From assembly GCA_002104985.1 (NCBI GenBank), contig MCGO01000133.1, positions 1 through 64,000 of the forward strand: a stretch of DNA of 64,000 nt, given 5' to 3'. This document shows positions 31,620-43,608 of the stretch, one piece after another. The position numbers and the translations under genes were made by a program. The notes beneath the pieces are model-generated. The model was given only the letters and a program-made list of their open reading frames with translations, did no database searches and was not told the DNA's origin. Origin of the DNA: Rhizoclosmatium globosum (Eukaryota; Chytridiomycota; Chytridiomycetes; Chytridiales; Chytriomycetaceae). Every line of letters starts with the position of its first letter. Positions within the stretch are counted from its first letter, which is position 1.

Positions 31620-34036
31620 CTACCACATAACAACACGCTTCTCAGGCGCAAGGTACATTCCATCACCCTCCTTAATCCCAAACGCTTCGTAGAACTGCTC
31701 AACATTGGCAACAACACCAGCACGGAACGGTCCAGGAGCATGTGGATCCATTGCCAACCGACTAATCGCAGCCTCCTTTGTCATCTTAGTCTTCTGATGA
31801 GAAGCCCAAGCCGCGAAGAAGATTCGCAACAACGCCAACCGCCTCTCCACCTCCTCAGCTCCAACCTTTGCTGCAACACGCTTCGAAAAGGCTTGAACAG
31901 CAAGACTAACACCTCCCAAATCAGCAAGGTTCTCACCCATACACAAACGTGGGTTCATTTTGTGAACGTCGCCAGTCTCTGGGTCTGTGAAGGTGTATTC
32001 CTGGAGCGCCATGATATCGCACTTGCTTTCAAAGAGGGCAGCGTCTTCAGGTGTCCACCAGTCGTTCATGTTTCCGTCCTTGTCGAAAGAACGTCCTTGG
32101 TCGTCGTATCCGTGGGTAACTTCGTGGGCAATGACGGCTCCGATACCACCAAAGTTAACAGCATCCAAGACAAGCTCGTCGTCAGCGGCCAAGGCGCGGT
32201 CTTCAGCATTCACTTCGTATTTGAGCTGGTCGATTGAAGCAGTGTAGTATGGAGGCTGCAAGAATGCGGCGGGGAACACAATAATATTGTGACTTGGGTG
32301 GCAGTATGCATTTACGACTTGTGGCTCAATCTCCCATTCACTCTTGTCAACTGGAGTGTTGATCTTGTGCAAAAAGTCCACTTGGAATGAGAAGATCTTG
32401 ACTTTTTGGTACAATGTCCAGAGCGAGTCGCCTTCCTCAAAGACAAGACTTTCGTAACTCTTCCATTTGTCAGGGAATCCAATCTGGGTTCTGAAGGTAG
32501 CGAGCTTCTCAAGAGCAGCTTCCTTGGTCACTGGAGTCAACCAATCGTTTCTTTTGATGGACTCGCCCATCACTTCCGCGACTTCGGCAATCATTTGAAC
32601 TACCTTGACCTTGTCTGCCTCGGAAAAGTACTTGTTCACAAACACTTTACCAAACAAGAATCCAGTCCAACTGTTAACAAGAGCAACGGATCTCTTTTCG
32701 TCACTCTTTTGCTCACGTTGACCGTAAATCTTGCGGTTGTAGAAATCAAAGAACTCAGCGTCAAGAGCTTGCGTGCTGTACTGGGAGGCAGCGTGAATGG
32801 CCTTGTATTGAAGGTACGCGAGCAAGTCGTTCTTGTTTTCCTCAGCAAAGAGAAGAGTGAAGACTCTGCGGAAGTAGTCACCGTCGTTGACAGAGATTGG
32901 GAATTGGTTGGCAGTGCTCTCTGGGTAACTCTTCGCAAAGTTTGCCTCAAGAGTTGCACGCAAGTTCAAGTTTCCGTACAAAGACTCCAAGAAGAGACCA
33001 ATACGTTCCTTGGTGGCGTCATCAACGACAACAGTTCCCTCTCCTTCTGGGTAGTTGGCTTCCTTGGCATCAAGAGATCTGAGCTCGTTAATTCCAGAGA
33101 AGAGAGTGTCGAGGGAAGTTATGGTGTAGTATTTCGAAAACTCTCGTTCCTGGTCACGCTTCATGGAAATCTGAGCCAACTTTGTCTCGAACCGAATCAC
33201 GGCGGCAGCAAAGTCTGGCGCAAGACGGTCTTCACCAACAAGCTTGGCAACGTTGGTGGTATGGGCCAAGAAGTGGGCACGCTTCTCCTCAAACTTGTCA
33301 TCAAAGTAGTAGTCACGGGACGGCAGAGAGAGTCCATATGGATCCAAGTTGAGGACCTGGGCCTTAGAATCATCCAAAGAAGGCTGTGCATGGAAGAGAA
33401 ATGGCTTTGCAATTCCGAGTTTTTGGGCGTGTGCCAAGTACGCCGCAAGAGAAGCATCAGTCCAAGATTCGCAGCCATCGAACAACAACTCGGTAATTAA
33501 CGAAAGAGCTTGGTCAACAGGCGCAATTGAACCACCAGTTTCAGCCCAGTCCTTGAATCGCTGGACAGAGGCAGTCCAAATGGCAAACAGCTTTGCCTCG
33601 TCTTCATTCAATTCCGCCTTTGAAGCAATGTCCTCGAGCAGCGACACCTGCTTTTTCTGCGTAGCGTCCATCAATTCGTAGAAGGATCCCCAGGCTGGGT
33701 ACTGGAATCCAAAATGATGAGACAGTTAGGCTTGGTGGAGATCAGATTAGCATTTGAACATACCTCGGCAGGAACAACGACTGCCGGATCGTTAATCCAC
33801 TCAAAGTTGACGTGCTCGTAGAACTTGTCCTGAGCCCGGGGCTTCTGAAGGGCTGCACACATGTTAGCCCAAGTGATACTAAGGCCATGGCACCAACCTT
33901 CCACAATCGCAGCTGCAATCGCCTGGTACCGAGTTGTGATTGTGGTAGCCTCACGAACGACTCGGGAGGTTCCATCAGCCTTGGTTACTGTGGTCTTGGT
34001 GGTCTTGGTCTCCACAGTCTTGTTGAATGAGGGCAT
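31620..34036 (-). CDS. M13-family (neprilysin/PepO-like) zinc metallopeptidase with Thr-rich N-terminal module
   Basis: Exons 34036-33764 and 33701-31620; 784 residues. The zinc site VIAHEVTHGYDDQG and the downstream ENLADLGG (third ligand Glu and Asp) are intact; the family C-terminus normally ends in a Trp, here VVMW. There is no membrane anchor or signal peptide, so it is probably a cytosolic or organellar oligopeptidase, unlike most neprilysins. The first ~40 residues (ETKTTKTTVTKADGTSRVV...) are an added module similar to the N-terminus of the adjacent GDH. Family length is about 650-700; the extra length is the N-terminus. Confidence 0.92.
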
Positions 34037-34159
34037 TTGGGGGATCTTTGAAAACGGAAAGCGGGTGGCGTCAGAAAGCCAAAACTCAACTTTCGGGTAT
34101 TATCGGGACACAATAAAAGGAATGTGCATTTAAGAAGGATATTCGTCTAATATAAATGT

Positions 34160-37100
34160 CTAGTGCGAAATTCTACGCAACTTGTCAAAGTACGGTGCCA
34201 AATACTCGAAAAAGGCGAATTGAGATGGATTTGCTCCATACTTGTACACAAAGCGAGAGGCCAAGTAACTTCCAAAGATAGCTTTAACATAAGCTTCTGG
34301 AATACGGGTGAGGAGCGTGTCCATTCCCAATTTGTCAAGGAGGACCTTTGGTAATGCCTCGGAAAGAACAGAACGACGAAGCGCTGCATTTTCCCAAAGA
34401 GTTGTGCTCTGGAGTTCTTCGTTCAATTTCACGATACTTTCGGACAACGTATCCGAGAGAACAGAACGTGGAGTCCCTGTACGGCGGCCTTCTCTCCATA
34501 GAGATTCAAATTCAAGACGTGCAGTGGTTTCGATAAATTGCTGAACAGATGCGACATAGTCAGCGTAGAAAGTTGGAACCACACCATTTTTAACGGTCAT
34601 ATTCTCGTCAAACTCAGTGTCAGTGAAAGCCAATGCTGCAAGAACCTCAAGCGACGACGAGGTAACTCCTCCTTTGTTTGCAGAAGCGTCCTTGAATAAA
34701 ATAACTCCAGCTTCCTCCAACTTGAGACGAGCCTCTTGTGTTAAAAACAAGTTCGCGCCTTCGACAATGTATCTGAACTTTGGTGTTCCATCGTCTTTGA
34801 AAAGCTTAACCACGTTTGTAATATCCACGGATTCTGGACGTCCTCCACAAGGAACGAAAATGTCTGCAGAAGCCAACGGATTCAGATGAAATTCGTTTCG
34901 AAACTTGAACCCCGAGCCAACAAAAGTCCCGTTGGGCAACTTGACATTATTCTCGTCAATCAAGATGCGGAATCCATCAACAGAGAGCGTGGCAACGTCA
35001 AACTCACTAATCGTTTTCCTAGCATCAGCAAGACGTCTCAACTCAGCTCGATCAATCCCAATAGGATCGTACAAGACACCTGACCCATCAACAACTGCAA
35101 TCGTCATGTCTCCAGAGATTTTAATCTCATTCGATCCCAAATCCCCATCCGGTCCACCAGTCTGAACTTTTGTAACCTTACCCTCATCAACCCCCATCTT
35201 CTCATAAATCCCAAGAACATACTGATGAACAGAGCGCGTTGTCATACCATACAAGTCATGTGGAATACCACCCAACTCCTGCGACTTCCCCGTCGTAAAC
35301 GCCTTCCAAAACGACGCACCACGATGGCGAGCATGCTTCGCCGCCCAGTCCATAAACCCAGCTGTCCCTTCATCCGGTCCAAAGAACAAAATCTCTTGCC
35401 GTCCATACAAATCCACAATAGCATCTTTGACACCCGGAGTCTGTCCAACCACAACTAAATCCAACACCGCATCAACGTACTTTTCAAAAGCGACTCTAGA
35501 CTGGTTTTGGTGTGATGGATCCAACAGAATAGTTCCTTTGCTCCCGCCTTCAGGGATATCCTTGTTTTTGCGTTGTTGGGTACTTGCCAGCGCGTAATTC
35601 TCATCAAACAATCCGCGTAGGTTTGTGGAATACGTTTCTTTGTTTCTTGATGTGATCACCCTGATTCCACCGCGAGCAATGTCTCGAAAGCGGAGGTGGA
35701 AACCGCGGAACTCGGATCCGACGACAAAGAACATTCCGAACAAGGGTTGTGGGTATTCCGTGGCAGGAAGGAATTTGGGGTCCAGACGGAACGATAAGGC
35801 GGTTTTGGTGGGTTGATAAAAGTTGGTCTTGAGGATGTGTTTGTTGAAGGTTACAAGAGACTCGAAGATCTGGAATTCTTGTGTATTCGCAGTTGTCTTG
35901 CGGATTGTATCCAAGAGTTCTGACTTAGTTAAGACTGGGGTCGCTTGAAGTCTTTGGTAAGACAAGCTTGGTCCGAGTGCGTTACCAGTGTTAATGTAAT
36001 GCACCATAGCAAAGTCGACGTAGCAAAGTTTAATCAGCTGTGGATACTGTCTCAGAACTTGAAGAATGTACTGAGGAGTAAACGTGTCCGACCGGAGTCG
36101 CTTCTTTAGATTCAACAAAATTTCATTGTGATTCGTGTCTTCGGAGTCAAGGAGAGACGAGAGTGAGGAATACTCGCTACCAAGGCGATTAAGAAAATGC
36201 TGCGCGAATATCCATCCAACGTGTCCATAAATAGCTTCTTGGACTGAAATCAAGTCAGTGCAACTCATCGAAAGAAGAAAAACGTTACCTGAAAGTTTGT
36301 CCTCGCGAAAGTCTCCTTGCAGCGGCGTATTTGGAAGACAATACAAGAGTGAAGCCTCTTTCATAACCTGCACAATTGATTCCTCCATAGGTGGTACTCC
36401 TTTCTTCTCCAACCGCTTCAGGTACACAGACAGGACCACAACACCATTCGCAAAAGACTCGACAAATTTCTTGGTGGAATAAAGCCCGTAGTACTGATAC
36501 AAGTCCGTCAAAGCCGAAAAGTAATTCTCTGTAGTACCCTGCTTATAACCGATAATCAATCGCTTCTCAAGACTGTTTGGAACATGTTGACATTCAATAA
36601 CAATGCCAGCACGAACCAAGACTTGCTTGATAACCCGCTCATACGAAGTATAGGTAGCCGGGGTACAGTGAACGATGAAATCTGGATCCGAAATATTCTT
36701 CATCAAGAATTCGTTGGATTCGGAAACCTTAGGAAACGTGCATTTGCGGACAAAATACGACATGAGGTTGGTTGAGAACGCGGCTGTGCTGGAGGAGCGG
36801 TACGACTCCAGTCGGTAGACCGCCTCCTTGTCCTTAGCATTCAAATACTTTTCATCAATTCTGTACACGAATTAATCAGAAAACCCTGAAAGATATAGTG
36901 TGGCACCCTTACATCCTCTCATACCCCAAACGCGACGACGCTCCTGGCGCGGCACTCTGGATATAAATCGCCCCGTTTTCAGTTTCTCGAACCAAGTTGA
37001 TATCAAGTACGGATTCGTTCTTGATAAACGCATCAATCTTGGCAGCGAACAGAGCGAGAATGAGCTGGGAAATGTTTTCAGGAGTCTCAAGCTTGAAATA

Positions 37101-37463
37101 AAGATCCTCTAATCCAAGGTGTCTTTTTGTTCAAGACAAACCTCGGTTAGTGTGCTGAACTTCACAAGCAGAGCTGCACTCAACTTGTAAAACCAAACAA
37201 CCTCCGCCTCAACATGATCGCTTGGAATCAGCCCGGTTTTCTTGATCAAAGACGACACATGCTTCATCTGATCAACCGTCTCGTCTGTAATGAATTCCCC
37301 TTATTCAACACGTGGCCTCAAGTTTAGAAATACCTCCGGAGGACACCAAAGCCAGCACTGGCTCATACTTTGTCGTCACGATCGTTTCCTCCTTCACTTG
37401 AGATGATCCATCCTTCTTGTGGAGTACAGTTTGGACGGTCTTGGTCGACACTATGCGTCGCAT
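34160..37463 (-). CDS. GDH2: Large NAD-dependent glutamate dehydrogenase (GDH2 type)
   Basis: Catabolic deamination of glutamate to 2-oxoglutarate and ammonia. Exons 37463-37334, 37284-37142, 37106-36913 and 36860-34160 give 1055 residues, the usual 115-kDa size. Motifs: RFRDIARGGIRV, PEGGSKGTILL (substrate Lys), FFGPDEGT and TGGPDGDLGSNEI for the dinucleotide fold. The N-terminal 43 residues before the first intron (MRRIVSTKTVQTVLHKKDG...) resemble the N-terminus of the neighbouring M13 peptidase. A longer start at 37589 is possible but adds an unrelated hydrophobic stretch. No obvious presequence was noted. Confidence 0.93.
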
Positions 37464-37761
37464 CTTGGCTTGTTTGATTTTGAGAGAAGATTCCGATTCC
37501 TCCGAAATATTAAATGGGAGAATTTCAAATTTGCCAAGACAAGCATTTAAAAAATCAAGGATGAGACTGGGAGGGAAGTTGTGGCCCAATAATTATCGCC
37601 AATCCTGCTGTTGATATCCACCTTGGCAGAACAGAATGATCAGCCTTGTTTAACTGAAATTGTTAACAACAACCACATTCAATCTTGGGCAACTCAAGTT
37701 TAATGATAAACAATTCTTCTTTTCCATTTGTCTGCAAAGTTATTTATTTGCTTCCACAAAA

Positions 37762-39083
37762 ATGCATGCACTCACCAACCTTCCCTCCGAAGTACTTTCG
37801 CCAATCTTCCTCTGGGTATCCATTCCAGAAGTATACAAATGCATGAGAATCTGCCGCCGAATCAAGGACATTGTCACATCGAAGCACTTTATCATTTCCG
37901 CACTCAAACAATCAATACCCCGCCTCCAGCACGAGCCCGATCAATCCACAGAATCGAGAAGCGACTTAATGAAACTTTTCTTCTCCGTCGCAGCTCCGCC
38001 ACCTCCTTGGATCCAAGATGTGATTGTGGATGTGTATTGGCAAGACAATGTCCGCCTCACTTATGACGTTCTGAACGAGTATATCGAGATAATGAATCGC
38101 TATGAAAACAGAAATACCATACATCTGAGACCGAAAGTGAAGGAACCGAAGAAGATTGGATTCACTACGTCTTTGTGTCGGATGCCGACCTGGAGTTAAT
38201 CGGTATTAATGGTCACATTCCGCCAGATATTGGACACCTTGGCAAACTGGAAAGTCTGAAATTGATACATTGCGATTTAACATCCCCACTTCCTGATGAA
38301 ATTCAACTCTTAAAACAGCTACGACGATTAATTTTGTTTCAAACAACATGCTCAGGACCTTTTCCTGAAGTTATTTGTCAATTAGCGTCTTTGCATGAAC
38401 TGAAGTTTCGGTCAAAGTTACCCAGCACTTTTCTGAATGGAACCATTCCCGTTTCAATTGGAAATTTGACGAATCTGGAGATTCTGGATCTATCCGGCAA
38501 CAACTTGAGTGGAAGTATTCCACCGGAAATTGGGGAACTAAAAGAGTTGATGATCTTGAATCTCGCAAGGAACAATTTTACTGGCGAGATTCCAGGAGAA
38601 ATTGGACTGTTAACCAAACTCAAATCGATCCTTTTATCGGGAAACGAGCTGTCTGGACCTATTCCAGTACAAATTGGGAATTTGACGAAATTGTCCAGAT
38701 TAATCCTCCACCACAATCGCCTGTCAGTAATGCCAGATGAAATGAAACTGTTGACAAATTTAACCCACCTTGACGTGTCCCACAATCAGTTTTCTGGAGC
38801 CATTCCTCTTGGAACCAAATATTTATCAAAGCTACGTGTGTTTTACTTTGGCGGAAACAACTTTTCTGGACCCATTCCTCCTTGGTTTACGGAATTACTG
38901 CGATTGAAGGAACTCGACATGTGTTCTGATCAATATAACCTGCCCGTCTCGACCGATTTCGTTAGACTCGTAAATGCGAATGAGATACGATGCTATTTTG
39001 ACGGATCCCAGTGCAATGTAAAGAAACTAATCTTCTCCACGGGTCAAAGTCAACTTCAATTCTACATTGAAAATGATAATTGA
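37762..39083 (+). CDS. F-box plus leucine-rich-repeat protein with one apparent frameshift
   Basis: The N-terminus has an F-box (LTNLPSEVLSPIFLWVSIPEV), then about 75 residues of linker, then nine or so plant-type LRRs of the IPxxIGxLxxL kind (GHIPPDIGHLGKLESL...). Paralogue of the intact gene at 53868, sharing layout. At about 38190 the frame changes: the upstream frame reads SLCRMPTWS and stops, and the downstream frame starts DADLELIG. One extra G in the CGG run gives SLCRDADLELIG, matching the paralogue. A consensus error is likely. F-box plus LRR suggests substrate recognition for SCF ligases, inference only. Confidence 0.72.
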
Positions 39084-39222
39084 ACTGAATTGATCGACAC
39101 CGCTGCAGACGATCTTGAGTCAAGAGCATATTTGCATCAAATGTACTTTTTTAGCTTATTCCCTTTTTTTCTACTCTCTAATTTGTCTGTTTATTTGTCT
39201 CAAAAAAGAGCAGAAAGGGAAC

Positions 39223-40020
39223 ATGTTCTCACTGACACGAAGCTTCGCCGCACTTCAAGTGCAACGACCACTCTCTCAGATTGCCGCACGTCAAGTAACA
39301 CCGGTTCGCAGCCTCGTAGTCACCTCCGTCGAAGGATGGAAAGAATGCAAAAAGTACCTTGATCTCGATCCAAAGGCGAAAGCAAAGATTGTTCCAAAGC
39401 CACGAGGTAATTTGAACTGGACTAGATTGTATCCAGTGGAAGGTGGATGGTTGGACCTGTGATGAAGGATGCGTTGTGAACTTGAAGACGTTGGGCTGAT
39501 TGAAAGCCTTCTCCGAGTGCTCGTAGTGGTCCAGTGTACCGAACAGAAACGGAAATTCATAATGGATAAGATATAGGCGGGATGCGAAGTTCGTTGGACC
39601 ATCAAACAAATGTGCACAACATCAACTACCCAACACTACACGTTCAAACTCTCTCAGGAACTTCAATATCTCAATCATCCAAAATGAATCATTATACACC
39701 CACTTACAACTAACACCCACTCCCACTCAACAGAAGGTGCATCATCCCCAAAAGAGTTCCTCACTTCAATCGGCCGAGGATGCGCAGACGTTGCCGACAA
39801 ATTCAAATCATGGGACCATCTCTTCACAGCAACAAGCGATGAAATGGCGGACACATTCGCGATTCCCGTCAAGAAGCGAAAGTACATTTTGCAGTGGCGT
39901 GAATGGTTTAAGCGTGGTGTGGAGTTGAGGGCGATTGAATTGCCAGAGAGAAGTAAGAAGCATTTGAGGATTAAGAAGCAGGTGCAGTTGTTGAGACTTA
40001 AGAAGAAGGGTTTGGCGTGA
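39223..40020 (+). CDS. Mitochondrial small-subunit ribosomal protein mS41 (IGR motif)
   Basis: Exons 39223-39406 and 39734-40020 (G|AA junction); 156 residues. An N-terminal Arg/Ser/Val-rich presequence (MFSLTRSFAALQVQRP...) precedes the IGR motif, FLTSIGRGCADVADKFKSWD, and the family tail KRKYILQWREWFKRG. This is the FYV4/mS41 type, a fungal mitoribosome component. The 327-nt intron is long for this genome. The C-terminal KKHLRIKKQ is basic, as expected for rRNA contact. Confidence 0.85.
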
Positions 40021-40401
40021 TTGTTTAGTTTATTCGGGGAATACAGATGATTCAATGGTATGCATGATGAAGGTATCTTTGTAAACAAATAAAATACCTT
40101 GCAACTTGATTACAGTTTGGGTAAAATGGCGAGAAGATGGTTGGAAGAGGAAAGGTTGTGACTTTGAACAAAGACCCTCAAACTTTTCACCAAACACCGT
40201 ACGTATACCATCCATCACCACGTCCCCACCCATCATCAGCCGTCATCAAACAACAAAAGAGCATCACGGAGCATCCATCGCACGAATCAGATGAAGCATG
40301 TGAAGCTGCGATGGGACTCTCCTCTATAATCTCTTATCATTACGAACATCCGACTACATGCACATACTCACACTACTCATCGCGCGCAGAACCAGCCAAA
40401 G
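40021..40401. other. Promoter region of RPS13
   Basis: Upstream of the cytosolic ribosomal protein gene; no other feature recognised. Confidence 0.5.
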
Positions 40402-41530
40402 ATGGGTCGTATGCATGCTCCAGGAAAGGGTATCTCCTCCAGTGCCCTCCCATACCGCCGCACGCCGGCCTCGTGGGTCAAGACCACGCCCGAGGAAGTT
40501 GTCGAGTCCATCTGCAAGCTCGCCAAGAAGGGTCTCGCGCCATCCCAGATCGGTGTCATCCTCAGAGACTCGCACGGTGTCGCCCAGGTCCGCTTCGTCA
40601 CTGGTAACAAGATCTTGCGTATCCTCAAGACAAACGGTCTCGGCCCTGAGATCCCTGAGGACTTGTACCACTTGATCAAGAAGGCTGTTGCTGTCCGTAA
40701 GCACCTTGAGAAGCACCGTAAGGATGCCGACTCCAAGTTCCGCTTGATTTTGATCGAGTCCCGTATCCACCGTCTTGCTCGTTACTACAAGACTGCCGGT
40801 CAGCTCGCTCCAAACTGGAAGTAGTGAGTATTTTCTTTCTTTTCCACCTTTATCCCATCCCTCCACTATTTGTCTGGAAACGAATATGCGGTGTTTGGTT
40901 TGGGGCTCGTCTTTTGTATTGGTTGACCTGTAAGCCGTGACCTCTGTCTCAAAACATTGAGTGTGCAGTTGATTCCATTGGAGTGATATCCATATCGACG
41001 CATTCCTCATTGAGTACCATGTCACGCTGCCGATCCAAAGTCGAGTTAGTGTACTGTTTCGATCGTATGCGGTGATACGCTACATCGTCAGTACCTTGCC
41101 CAACCAATATTTACCACTGCAGCGTGTTGTTGAGTCTTGTGGTCGCGGATGTTTTCGAAGACTCTTTGGTTGCGTTTGGTGAAAGAGCCTTTTGTCACCG
41201 TCAAATGTTGCGATAAAAGCCATCGTATTCCTTCCTACCTTGTCGTCTTCGCGCGATGGTACAGAACGGATGTGTTGGGTTGACGTGATGATCAAAAGGG
41301 TCTTTGTTTTCGAAAAGTACCGCTTCCCAGCCAACAAACGTTTTCCCTTCAATATGGACAGATGCTTTGTGGTTTGCAAAATACTAGCGTTGACTTGATA
41401 CACTTCACTCTTGGTGTTGTCCCTTTCATTTCTTCCTTTTTGCTTACTCTGCTCTTGTCGTCATTGAAACCTTGTGATATTAATCCATATAAACAGCGAG
41501 GCTGCCACTGCTTCTACCCTCGTTGCTTAA
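40402..41530 (+). CDS. RPS13: 40S ribosomal protein S13 (uS15)
   Basis: Exon 1 40402-40823 begins [20 protein letters not shown] and ends LAPNWK plus TA. It does not end at the TAG at 40822: the GTGAGT donor directly follows, and exon 2 (41497-41530, 34 nt) completes Tyr and adds [10 protein letters not shown] then TAA. The spliced protein is 151 residues, the exact usual length, and its C-terminus matches the conserved family end. The 673-nt intron is one of the longest here. Small-subunit component next to the mRNA channel. Confidence 0.95.
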
Positions 41531-41756
41531 AGAACCGGTCTGGATTCTGCACTTTGGTCCATGTTTGCTGCTCTATTCCCGGTTTCAAGATGTTTTCTCT
41601 GTTTTTATGTTGTAATGATGTGAAAGGGGAGGAAGTGTTGAGAGGCGTGAATAGATGTCTTCTTTAAATAACCCTTTTTATGAAATACATGCTTGTATGT
41701 AGTAAAGTTGTAATTTTAGCTTGTCAATAATTGTTGGCTTCAAACATCAGCTCAGT

Positions 41757-42715
41757 ATGACACAGAACACACCGCTACAATCTTTACTTGTCACGCTCAA
41801 GGCACAACTACAAGAAATCTCTTCTGATAAGGGCGAAGCTCCAAACTCGGTCGTGATTTCACTGGTTGATTATATCCTTTGTCGACTTGGTACTCGTCGA
41901 TCAATGATTCACTAAACTAAAAGCACCCAAAGAAACCCAAACAAAAACCACTCTCCTCAGTAGCTCTTTAACAGTTCACGACATCCTTTCCCTTCTGGCC
42001 TCAACCCTTTCGAAATCACAATCTTCAACCAACAGGACTTATAATGCACACGAAGAATCGCCCTTCCTCCTTTTCCACGATCAAACCACCGAAGAATCAA
42101 CCCGAAAACTAAACCACAGAATCCGGAGAATCGCGTCATTCCTCCTCGACAACATTGATCTCACCTCACAAACCAACACCAACAACCCTTCCTGCACCGC
42201 ACCAAAAGACGTCCAAAAATACATGATCCAAACAATAACCGACGCCAAAGAAATGCTTCAGCTCTGCAAAAACCGTCCAGACGACACGAAAATAACAATC
42301 TGCGAAAAGGTAAACCAAAGCGCCTTTTCAAAACTAACCAACCTCACCTCTCAAGATCCTCCGCCTCCTAGAATCCCGCCACTTCTGGCTAACCGAAGGC
42401 CACGACACATACGCCCAAATCGGAACCCCCCTGAAACCACACCACATCCGCGTCCACCCCTCCTGCCCCGCCTGCATAGAATACCTGCGCACAAGCGCCG
42501 GACGAAACGTGTTCACGGTGTTTCAGGAGTGTTGTATTGAGATGCAGACGCGGGTGTTGGATGTGATTACGGAGGGGGGTGTGAAGGAGAGGCGGAGGGC
42601 TGCGAATGGGAGGGTTGATGCGTTTTTGAGGGGGGTTGGGGAGGAAGGGAGGAGGAGGAGGGGGGTTGTTGAAGGGGTTGTGAGGGGGTTGGAGGGGTTG
42701 GCGGAGGTGACTTGA
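41757..42715 (+). CDS. Unknown CxxC-family protein, copy 1
   Basis: Exons 41757-41889, 41975-42309 and 42356-42715; 275 residues. Paralogue of 47929-48944, sharing intron 1 position, the N-terminal PLQSLLVTLK and SLVDYILCRL, a central HPSCPACIEYL (CxxC), ECCIEMQTRVLD and RRRAANGRVDAFL near the C-terminus. Mostly helical, no membrane segment. I do not recognise the family. A zinc or redox role for CPAC with the later CC pair is possible. The last ~70 codons are almost purely G-rich on the coding strand. Confidence 0.6.
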
Positions 42716-42895
42716 TGGCGTACAGAGTGATGGCTTATTCGTAGCTTGTGGTAAGTTTGGAATATGAAGTCTTTTGAAACTGGTGGAGGTTATCATCAAA
42801 TCTTTGAGCTATTTCAATAATATTAAAAAATATCAAAAAAGAAACAAAAAACAAAGAAGTATTGATGTTTTTTTGTGTGATTTTAGGACATTTCG

Positions 42896-43210
42896 TTATT
42901 CCCTTGAGATGCTTTGCAAAACACGGACCATTTGAGCTTGAAGCTCGTGGATTTCTTGCTTCAGCTCTCTGATTTCTGATTTGAGAGTGCTGTTTTCTTG
43001 CTTCAGCTCCCTGATTTCTGATTTGAGAGCGATGTTTTCTTGCTTCAGCTCTTGGATTTCTGCCTTTTGAGAGCTTGGAATTCGGTTTGGTGTTTGCACA
43101 CCATCTTTGAAAGCCAATTCATCCATGACAATTTTGGCGCTGCGCCTGAAACTTTCACTTGGCACGACTTTGTTAGCGTTCATAGTTGAATGAGTTTTTC
43201 GCTTCTCCAC
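42896..43210 (-). CDS. Small coiled-coil protein with 14-residue tandem repeat
   Basis: 104 residues. Residues 48-95 are three near-identical 14-residue (42-bp) units, [EI]IRELKQENSTLKS, forming two heptads each. A parallel coiled coil or leucine-zipper-like rod is strongly predicted, but there is no basic DNA-binding region, so it is not a bZIP. The N-terminus is basic and unrelated to the coil. Located just downstream of the CxxC gene. Function unknown; slipped-strand expansion of the 42-bp unit could have built it. Confidence 0.5.
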   Translation of the reverse strand: MEKRKTHSTMNANKVVPSESFRRSAKIVMDELAFKDGVQTPNRIPSSQKAEIQELKQENIALKSEIRELKQENSTLKSEIRELKQEIHELQAQMVRVLQSISRE

Positions 43211-43360
43211 TATAATACATCACTTTTCGTTTGACATCATGTAATACCAATAAAGTAGAAAACAAACGACTGTCATTATCATGCCTTATTTTATCAAAAC
43301 AATCATTGTAAAGTGTTTATTTGGGAAAATTGAAACCAGAAGAAAAGTTCGTCAGTATGC

Positions 43361-43510
43361 TTAAAGTTCGTTAATCTGCATTGAATCTTCACCCATATAA
43401 TTCATATCTCGACTTCTGTCTGTATCTGCTTCGTTTGCCCGGCATCTGGCTTCAAGATATCGAAGACGAGACTCCAACGTGTTTGCTTATATTCTGTTAG
43501 AATACAAGGA
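43361..43510 (-). pseudogene. Truncated paralogue of the 46580-46996 gene
   Basis: In one frame the minus strand reads LESRLRYLEARCRANEADTD and ends GEDSMQINEL then TAA, matching the end of the 138-residue gene at 46580 (DCLESRFQANG... GEDSSQINKL). Only the last ~40 codons are preserved and upstream frame is broken. The 3' flank to about 43225 also matches 46415 onward. Confidence 0.75.
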
Positions 43511-43608
43511 TCCATCGTGTCTTTTTAGTTTTGCCTTCCACAACATTCTCGATTTTATTCCCTTCAGAAGAAACCCCAGCCAGCTTTAACTTCAATATTT
43601 ATTTAATT

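Noticed and set aside
32406..33500. 364-codon ORF antisense to the M13 peptidase
   Set aside because: Mirror of a strong conserved gene; no domain, no own splice or start context.
41280..41400. C/D snoRNA in the RPS13 intron
   Set aside because: A C-box-like GTGATGA is present near 41286 but no convincing D box or terminal stem is paired with it.
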